Source: Photobacterium kagoshimensis (GTDB taxonomy: Bacteria > Pseudomonadota > Gammaproteobacteria > Enterobacterales > Vibrionaceae). Taken from it: a stretch of 64,000 nt of DNA. Location: assembly GCF_050337045.1 (NCBI RefSeq), contig NZ_JAKJSO010000011.1, positions 248,001-312,000 on the forward strand, read 5' to 3'. Shown in pieces: positions 63,670-64,000 of the stretch. The notes below the pieces were generated by a model. The model did no database searches and was not told the origin of the DNA. It worked only from the letters and a program-made list of their open reading frames with translations. Within the stretch, counting starts at the first letter, position 1. The number at the start of each line of letters is the position of its first letter. Made by a program: the position numbers and the translations under genes.

Positions 63670-64000
63670 ATGAAATACTCTCTTGGCCCACTACTTTATT
63701 TTTGGCCTAAAACCGACGTTGAAGCGTTTTATCAGCAAGCTAAAGAGTCTGATAGCGACATTATTTATCTTGGCGAAAGCGTGTGCTCGAAGCGCCGTGA
63801 GATGAAGCCTGCCCATTGGTTTGACATTGCCAAAGATCTGGCTGATTCAGGCAAGCAAGTGGTGCTATCCACCATGGCATTGCTAGAAGCACCTAGTGAA
63901 GTCAACATCATGAAAAAGTATGTTGATAACGGTGATTTCATCATTGAAGCTAACGACGTGTCAGCGATTCAATTAGCGCACCAAAGTAAGGTGCCTTTTG
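63670..64000 (+). CDS. ubiV: UbiV, partial (cut by the right edge)
   Basis: The first 110 codons of the UbiU partner are present. MKYSLGPLLYFWPK and the iron-sulfur region ESVCSKRREMKP match UbiV/YhbV. AAGGAG at 63657-63662 serves as ribosome binding site. The gene runs off the window. Confidence 0.93.
   Translation, partial: MKYSLGPLLYFWPKTDVEAFYQQAKESDSDIIYLGESVCSKRREMKPAHWFDIAKDLADSGKQVVLSTMALLEAPSEVNIMKKYVDNGDFIIEANDVSAIQLAHQSKVPF

Overview
The window reads as a chromosomal segment of a marine gammaproteobacterium of the Vibrionaceae, most likely Photobacterium or a close relative. The right half (about 33.6 to 64 kb) is ordinary Vibrio/Photobacterium backbone: yjjX, trpR-slt, ettA, radA, a large PilZ protein, serB, ytjB, deoCABD, nupC, tatD, glgX, prfC, holD-rimI, ubiT-yhbS and ubiUV. 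The genus is inferred from gene content and gene order; no 16S gene is present.

Left accessory region (1 to about 7.74 kb). It holds a DUF4143-type ATPase behind phased GCGC boxes, a primase-helicase of the TOTE type divergent from a CoiA-like nuclease, and a hipA-hipB toxin-antitoxin pair with three matching 18-bp operators. It ends at two fragments resembling the 3' end of tmRNA (ssrA), followed by a strong terminator, so it looks like the right end of an island integrated at ssrA.

Small metabolic operon (8.3 to 11.7 kb). An APC amino acid permease, an M20 amidohydrolase and a secreted phytochelatin-synthase-like protein are read in one direction.

DNA phosphorothioation island (11.87 to 32.2 kb). 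Modification is encoded by dndBCDE, preceded by an auxiliary module (M15-like metal protein, the dnd-associated methyltransferase and an HNH nuclease). Restriction is encoded on the other strand by dptFGH. Between the halves lie a GHKL (Hsp90-like) ATPase gene and two decayed genes that automated calling would miss. One is a remnant of a sulfur-binding domain (as in phosphorothioate-dependent McrA-type nucleases) broken by an in-frame stop. The other is a frameshifted second copy of the dptH 3' end. dndB is preceded by three regularly spaced pairs of ACGT half-sites. No dndA is present, so sulfur mobilisation probably relies on a housekeeping cysteine desulfurase elsewhere. An Xre-type regulator (32.7 kb) lies at the right end. 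Inverted copies of a roughly 95-bp intergenic repeat bracket the whole region; the right copy belongs to a MITE-like element with terminal inverted repeats.

Core region (33.6 to 64 kb). It carries nucleoside catabolism and uptake (deoCABD, nupC with a good CRP site), c-di-GMP proteins (two PilZ proteins and a PAS-GGDEF-EAL protein), cell wall enzymes (slt, an M23 peptidase), DNA repair and replication (radA, holD), translation factors (ettA, prfC, rimI) and O2-independent ubiquinone synthesis (ubiT, ubiU, ubiV). The GGDEF-EAL gene sits between ubiT and ubiUV. A XapX gene of 57 codons and a possible 26-codon gene lie between deoC and nupC.
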